Assembly: GCA_024709185.1 (NCBI GenBank)
Contig: JANJXE010000392.1
Coordinates: forward strand, 1 to 9,711
Direction of reading: 5' to 3'
DNA: 9,711 nucleotides
Source: Paludibacter sp.
Lineage (GTDB): Bacteria > Bacteroidota > Bacteroidia > Bacteroidales > Paludibacteraceae
Part shown: one piece after another, positions 6,403 through 9,711 of the stretch
Numbering within the stretch: position 1 is the stretch's first letter
Layout: each line of letters begins with the position of its first letter
The notes under the pieces: model-generated
The model's database searches: none
The model's input: only the letters and a program-made list of their open reading frames with translations
What the model was told of the DNA's origin: nothing
Program-made: the position numbers and the translations under genes

Positions 6403-7599
6403 TTATTGATTCCTTTTTTGTACGTTGTAGAAAATTTTCATCTGATTGCCCAGAATCTTCGTAAATCCTTTTACATCATCAGCACTCCAGGCGCGGTTCA
6501 TCTCACCGTATTCTCCAAAATCTGTTTTCATAAGGTCATAGGTGCTGTCCACACCAACGAGGGTATAGCCCAGCGGACGCAGCTTGATAATCACTGTTCC
6601 GGTTACATTTTGCTGCGAGCTTTCGAGAAATTGCTCGATGTCGCGCATCACAGGTTCCAGGTATTGTGCTTCATGCAGAAACATTCCGTACCAGTTGCCC
6701 AGCTGATCTTTCCAGTACTGCTGCCACTTAGTGAGCGTGTGTTTTTCGAGCATCTTATGTGCGTTGATAATCAGCAGGGGAGCGGCGGCTTCGAACCCTA
6801 CGCGTCCCTTGATACCGATAATCGTATCGCCGATATGCATATCGCGGCCAATGCCGAATTTCGATGCGATGGCTTCCAGTTTGTTAATGAGTGCAATTTT
6901 ATTGTCGCTGCATTCGCCGTTCACTCCACACAATTCGCCTTTTTCAAACTGAAGGGTGATGGTTTCGGGCTCGGTCTTTTCTACCTGACTGGGATAGGCT
7001 TCGTCGGGAAGGGTTTGTTCCGACTTCAGCGTTTCTTTACCTCCCACACTGGTTCCCCATAGGCCTTTGTTAATCGAATACTCCATCTTTGTGAAGTCGG
7101 CCTCGTAACCGTGTTCCTTCAGGTAATTAATTTCAGCTTCACGCGACAGCAACAGGTCGCGGGTGGGTGTCAATATCTTTATTTCAGGAGCCAACACATC
7201 AAAGGTGAGGTCGAAACGAACCTGGTCGTTACCGGCACCGGTACTTCCGTGGGCTACATAATCGGCTCCTAACTCTTTGGCATAGTTGATAATGGCGAGG
7301 GCCTGGAAAATACGCTCCGAGCTCACCGAAATGGGGTAGGTGCCGTTACGGAGTACATTTCCGAACACCATGTAACGGATGCTTTTATCGTAATATTCCT
7401 GCGTTACATCCAGCGTGGCGTGCGACTTGGCTCCCAGTCGGTAGGCTTTGTCTTCTATCACTTTCAATTCTTCTTCACTGAATCCTCCGGTGTTGGCAAC
7501 GGCGGTATGCACCTCGAAGCCTTTTTCCTGGGCCAGGTACATGGCGCAAAAGGAGGTATCGAGACCTCCCGAAAATGCTAAAACAACTTTTTCCTTCAT
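6403..7599 (-). CDS. argG: Argininosuccinate synthase
   Basis: A 398-residue cytoplasmic enzyme that joins citrulline and aspartate with ATP to form argininosuccinate, the penultimate step of arginine synthesis. It has the N-type ATP pyrophosphatase loop AFSGGLDTS (8-16) and the conserved segment HGSTGAGNDQVRFD (117-130), in their usual places. Length is typical and the frame is unbroken. It follows the GNAT gene by a 161-bp gap holding a hairpin; no clear TAnnTTTG promoter or TATTC/GAATA-type ArgR site was seen in that gap. Downstream comes a terminator and a psiE-like gene, so the argC and argD genes often found next in Bacteroides are absent here. Confidence 0.97.
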   Translation of the reverse strand: MKEKVVLAFSGGLDTSFCAMYLAQEKGFEVHTAVANTGGFSEEELKVIEDKAYRLGAKSHATLDVTQEYYDKSIRYMVFGNVLRNGTYPISVSSERIFQALAIINYAKELGADYVAHGSTGAGNDQVRFDLTFDVLAPEIKILTPTRDLLLSREAEINYLKEHGYEADFTKMEYSINKGLWGTSVGGKETLKSEQTLPDEAYPSQVEKTEPETITLQFEKGELCGVNGECSDNKIALINKLEAIASKFGIGRDMHIGDTIIGIKGRVGFEAAAPLLIINAHKMLEKHTLTKWQQYWKDQLGNWYGMFLHEAQYLEPVMRDIEQFLESSQQNVTGTVIIKLRPLGYTLVGVDSTYDLMKTDFGEYGEMNRAWSADDVKGFTKILGNQMKIFYNVQKRNQ

Positions 7600-7711
7600 A
7601 CGGTAGTAATTGATTTTTTAAAGTTCGTCCGGAACCCGCATGTCGATAGTACCATAAGCTTGTATGATAGGTTTTTACATGCTTGTTTCATGTCTTTAAA
7701 ATGAGTGTAGT

Positions 7712-7754
7712 AAAAGGGCTTTCTTCGGAAAATCAGTTTTCCGGCTCACCCTTT
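7712..7754 (-). terminator. Hairpin between the GNAT gene and argG
   Basis: On the minus strand an inner stem CGGAAAA with TTTTCCG (7743-7737 and 7732-7726) closes a 4-nt loop. An outer AAAGGG/CCCTTT pairing (7754-7749 and 7718-7713) brackets it, ending in TTTT. It starts 7 nt after the GNAT stop. It could be a terminator, an attenuator or a message-stabilising structure; the T-run is short. Confidence 0.45.
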
Positions 7755-7760
7755 CCTGTA

Positions 7761-8387
7761 TTATTTTTCTTTTTTCTTTTCCCATTTCGGGTCGTACAAC
7801 ATACCCGTGCACAGGCAGTGCTTGCGGCCGGTGCGCTGCAGGATGTCGTAGTTTACACAGCTCTGACAGCCTTTCCAGAACGACTCATCGTCGGTGAGTT
7901 CCGAAAAGGTAACGGGCTTATAACCCAGCTCCGAATTGATTTTCATCACAGCTAATCCGGTGGTCAAACCGAAAATCTTGGCATCGGGGTAGCGCAGACG
8001 CGACAATTCAAACGCTTTTTTCTTGATGCGTTTGGCTAATCCGTGTCCGCGGAATTTATCCACTACAATAAGTCCCGAATTGGCCACAAATTGCTTGTTA
8101 CCCCAGCTTTCAATATAACAAAATCCGGCAAACTCTTCTCCCGCTAAGGCAATAATAGCCTTGCGTTCGTTGATTTTCATTTCAATATATTCAGGCGAAC
8201 GGCGGGCTATCCCTGTGCCTCGTATTTTTGCAGCTTCTTCTATTGTTTTTAAGATTGTATCTACGTAGGGTAAACAACTCTCATCGGCTATCTTCACCAC
8301 TATTCCATCCAGCTCCTCGGGTTCCTGCGGGTCGGGCTCTTTCTTTTTTTTACGGGCCAACTCTTTCAGGGGTTTAATAAGATTCAT
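7761..8387 (-). CDS. GNAT acyltransferase of arginine synthesis (probable N-acylglutamate synthase)
   Basis: A 208-residue protein. After a lysine-rich, charged tail (residues 8-27) comes a GNAT domain with the acyl-CoA loop VVDKFRGHGLAKRI (108-121, R/Q-x-x-G-x-G/A) and a late NSELGY motif (151-156). The C-terminus has four cysteines (174, 177, 191, 193; C-x-x-C and C-x-C) that could bind a metal. It sits between argR and argG. I recall that in Bacteroides thetaiotaomicron the gene in this place was proposed, from mutant data, to be the missing N-succinylglutamate synthase that starts arginine synthesis; applying this here is inference. The ATG at 8387 lies two bases after the argR stop; a GTG at 8393 overlapping that stop is the alternative start. 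Confidence 0.8.
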   Translation of the reverse strand: MNLIKPLKELARKKKKEPDPQEPEELDGIVVKIADESCLPYVDTILKTIEEAAKIRGTGIARRSPEYIEMKINERKAIIALAGEEFAGFCYIESWGNKQFVANSGLIVVDKFRGHGLAKRIKKKAFELSRLRYPDAKIFGLTTGLAVMKINSELGYKPVTFSELTDDESFWKGCQSCVNYDILQRTGRKHCLCTGMLYDPKWEKKKEK

Positions 8388-8389
8388 CG

Positions 8390-8857
8390 TCACTTGTTCG
8401 AAAATGTCATGTCCATTAATTGTAATATCGCTTCTCGGGTCACTCCTTCCCGGGGGATAATCAGTATGGTATCGTCGCCGGCAATGGTGCCCAGAATCTC
8501 CGAAGCTCCCTTGTTGTCGATGTCCCAGGCAATGGCCGATGCGTAACCGGGCTTGGTCTTCATTACGGCCAGATGACCCGAAAATTCGATGCTGGTAACG
8601 GCGCCGTGCGAAGTAAAAGTGCTCAGATTGCCGGTCGGACTCACTGTCTTGGTTACCGGAGGTAAAACGTATTTATAGGTGCCGTTTGCCAAGGGTGTCT
8701 TCGATACTTTCAATACCTTCAAATCTCTCGACAAAGTTGCCTGTGTTACACTCAGATTTCTGTCGGCCAAAAGGTTAAGTAACTCTTCCTGACTTCCAAC
8801 TACCGACGAACGGAGAATCTCGGTGATTACCTGTAATCTGCTTCTTTTATTCTTCAT
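8390..8857 (-). CDS. argR: Arginine repressor
   Basis: A 155-residue transcription regulator of normal length. The N-terminal winged helix carries the recognition segment SVTQATLSRDLKVLKV (36-51). The C-terminal oligomerisation and arginine-binding domain holds GTIAGDDTILII (123-134), with the two aspartates at 128-129 that bind arginine in E. coli ArgR. It should bind DNA as a hexamer when arginine is plentiful. The ATG at 8857 was chosen; the frame extends upstream only to a TTG at 8866. It heads the arginine genes and is divergent from uvrA, with repeated TATTCTTA octamers around its promoter suggesting autoregulation. Confidence 0.96.
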   Translation of the reverse strand: MKNKRSRLQVITEILRSSVVGSQEELLNLLADRNLSVTQATLSRDLKVLKVSKTPLANGTYKYVLPPVTKTVSPTGNLSTFTSHGAVTSIEFSGHLAVMKTKPGYASAIAWDIDNKGASEILGTIAGDDTILIIPREGVTREAILQLMDMTFSNK

Positions 8858-8892
8858 GCGATCCAAATTTTGATTTATCCCTCTGAAATGTT

Positions 8893-8999
8893 TTATTCTT
8901 ATGGATATTTATGTATAAATATAAGAATAATCGCCTGCAAAGGTACGAAAAATTTATATTCTTACAAATTATGCGAATAAAAATTAGTTAATATTCTTC
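8893..8999. promoter_or_regulatory. Candidate ArgR operator cluster
   Basis: The octamer TATTCTTA occurs at 8894-8901 and 8957-8964, its reverse complement TAAGAATA at 8922-8929, and a one-mismatch copy TATTCTTC at 8992-8999. The first two in order form a perfect 10-bp inverted repeat (8893-8902 with 8921-8930, 18-bp spacer) just downstream of the predicted argR start of transcription. The 8957 copy lies within the argR promoter spacer. Each contains the TATTC/GAATA core of E. coli ARG-box half-sites, differing by one base from TnTGAATA. Binding by ArgR is inferred. Confidence 0.55.
8938..8968 (-). promoter_or_regulatory. argR promoter
   Basis: On the minus strand TTTG (8968-8965), 19 bp, then TACCTTTG (8945-8938). 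This is an exact match to the Bacteroidota promoter form TTTG-N19-TAnnTTTG. Transcription would begin near 8931, about 75 nt before the argR ATG, so the leader contains the inverted repeat. Confidence 0.8.
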
Positions 9000-9014
9000 T
9001 TGAACGCTTTTTTG

Positions 9015-9022
9015 TATCTTTG
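9015..9022 (+). promoter_or_regulatory. uvrA promoter -7 element
   Basis: TATCTTTG matches TAnnTTTG exactly and is followed by CAGG. A start near 9029 gives a leader of roughly 15 nt before the uvrA ATG. The -33 region is weak: no TTG lies 19 bp upstream. Confidence 0.65.
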
Positions 9023-9044
9023 CAGGTTCAAATTACATCAGAAT

Positions 9045-9711
9045 ATGTCGATACAGGGAAATATTACTATAAAAGGGGCCAGGGTTCATAATCTTAAAAA
9101 TATTGATGTTGAAATTCCACGGAATAAACTGGTGGTTATTACGGGTTTATCGGGTTCGGGAAAGACCTCTCTTGCCTTCGATACCCTGTATGCCGAGGGG
9201 CAACGCCGCTATGTGGAAAGCCTTTCATCCTATGCCCGACAATTCCTGGGGCGTATGAGTAAGCCCGAAGTCGATTATATTAAGGGCATTCCGCCGGCCA
9301 TCGCTATCGAACAAAAGGTGAACTCGCGAAATCCGCGCTCTACGGTTGGCACTTCTACCGAGATATACGAATACCTAAAGCTGTTGTATGCCCGCATTGG
9401 TAAAACCTATTCTCCCATTTCTGGTGCACTGGTAAAGAAACACGAGGCCGGGGATGTGATTGAGGCGGCAATGGCCTATCCTGATGGCACGCGTATGTTG
9501 CTCCTTACCGAAGTGCTGCCATTGGTAGGCGAAAGTCGCAAAGATGCATTGAAGAGTCTGATGCAACAGGGTTTCAGCCGGGTAGTGGCTGATGGAAACA
9601 TTTTGCGTATCGAAGAGGCGTTGGAGCCGGCGCAGGATTTTCTGGAGATTTACCTGCTGATCGACCGCATCGTGATAGATCACGAACAGGAAACGATAAG
9701 TCGGCTCACCG
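9045..9711 (+). CDS. uvrA: Excinuclease ABC subunit A (partial, N-terminus)
   Basis: The first 222 residues are visible; the gene runs off the right edge. UvrA is the ATPase that finds bulky DNA damage and loads UvrB in nucleotide excision repair. Visible marks are [20 protein letters not shown] (11-30), the Walker A loop GLSGSGKT (34-41), [20 protein letters not shown] (49-68), IAIEQK (86-91) and [18 protein letters not shown] (94-111). Where many UvrA proteins have a C-P-x-H/C-G metal motif, this one reads SPISG (123-127). The ATG at 9045 fits the family start. It is the only plus-strand gene, divergent from argR. Confidence 0.97.
   Translation, partial: MSIQGNITIKGARVHNLKNIDVEIPRNKLVVITGLSGSGKTSLAFDTLYAEGQRRYVESLSSYARQFLGRMSKPEVDYIKGIPPAIAIEQKVNSRNPRSTVGTSTEIYEYLKLLYARIGKTYSPISGALVKKHEAGDVIEAAMAYPDGTRMLLLTEVLPLVGESRKDALKSLMQQGFSRVVADGNILRIEEALEPAQDFLEIYLLIDRIVIDHEQETISRLT

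Noticed and set aside
6370..7062. Long plus-strand reading frame of 230 codons opposite argG
   Set aside because: It lies wholly antisense to the well-conserved argG and its terminator, and shows no recognisable domain.
7677..7693. ACATG-N7-CATGT inverted repeat upstream of argG
   Set aside because: Only 5-bp arms; no nearby promoter box to support an operator.

Overview
The window looks like a chromosomal segment from a member of the Bacteroidota, most likely the order Bacteroidales. The signs are promoters of the TAnnTTTG type (sometimes with a TTTG/TTG element 19 bp upstream), starts that lack Shine-Dalgarno sequences, and the gene order argR - GNAT acetyltransferase - argG, which is typical of that group. 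All genes except the last are on the minus strand, so they are read here from right to left. No tRNA, rRNA, CRISPR array or insertion sequence was seen. No gap between genes exceeds about 205 bp.

Layout by region. (1) 1-1216: a two-gene module resembling AbiE-type (type IV) toxin-antitoxin systems. It has a winged-helix antitoxin-like gene (177-1133) whose stop overlaps the start of a nucleotidyltransferase gene cut by the window edge. A good promoter lies upstream, with three copies of a 10-bp operator-like repeat. The module is visibly more AT-rich than the rest, which suggests acquisition by transfer. (2) 1262-3573: galactose genes galK then galM, with a terminator-like hairpin filling the gap between them and a strong hairpin after galM. 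(3) 3779-6302: a run of housekeeping or conserved genes: a ComF-family phosphoribosyltransferase, diacylglycerol/undecaprenol kinase, elongation factor P and a PsiE-family membrane protein. (4) 6342-8968: arginine genes argR, a GNAT acyltransferase and argG, with an argR promoter surrounded by repeated TATTCTTA octamers that are candidate ArgR sites. (5) 9015-9711: uvrA, transcribed to the right from a promoter back to back with that of argR, cut at the right edge.

How the genes work together. GalM interconverts the galactose anomers and GalK phosphorylates alpha-galactose, the first two Leloir steps. ArgR senses arginine; the GNAT protein probably makes the acylated glutamate that starts arginine synthesis (in Bacteroides relatives the acyl group is succinyl), and ArgG performs the penultimate step. 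The argR-uvrA gap, with paired promoters and octamer repeats, and the AbiE-like promoter/operator are the best regulatory signals in the window. The AbiE-like module is the best candidate for a defence function, but its family type is known and it is not clearly a new system.
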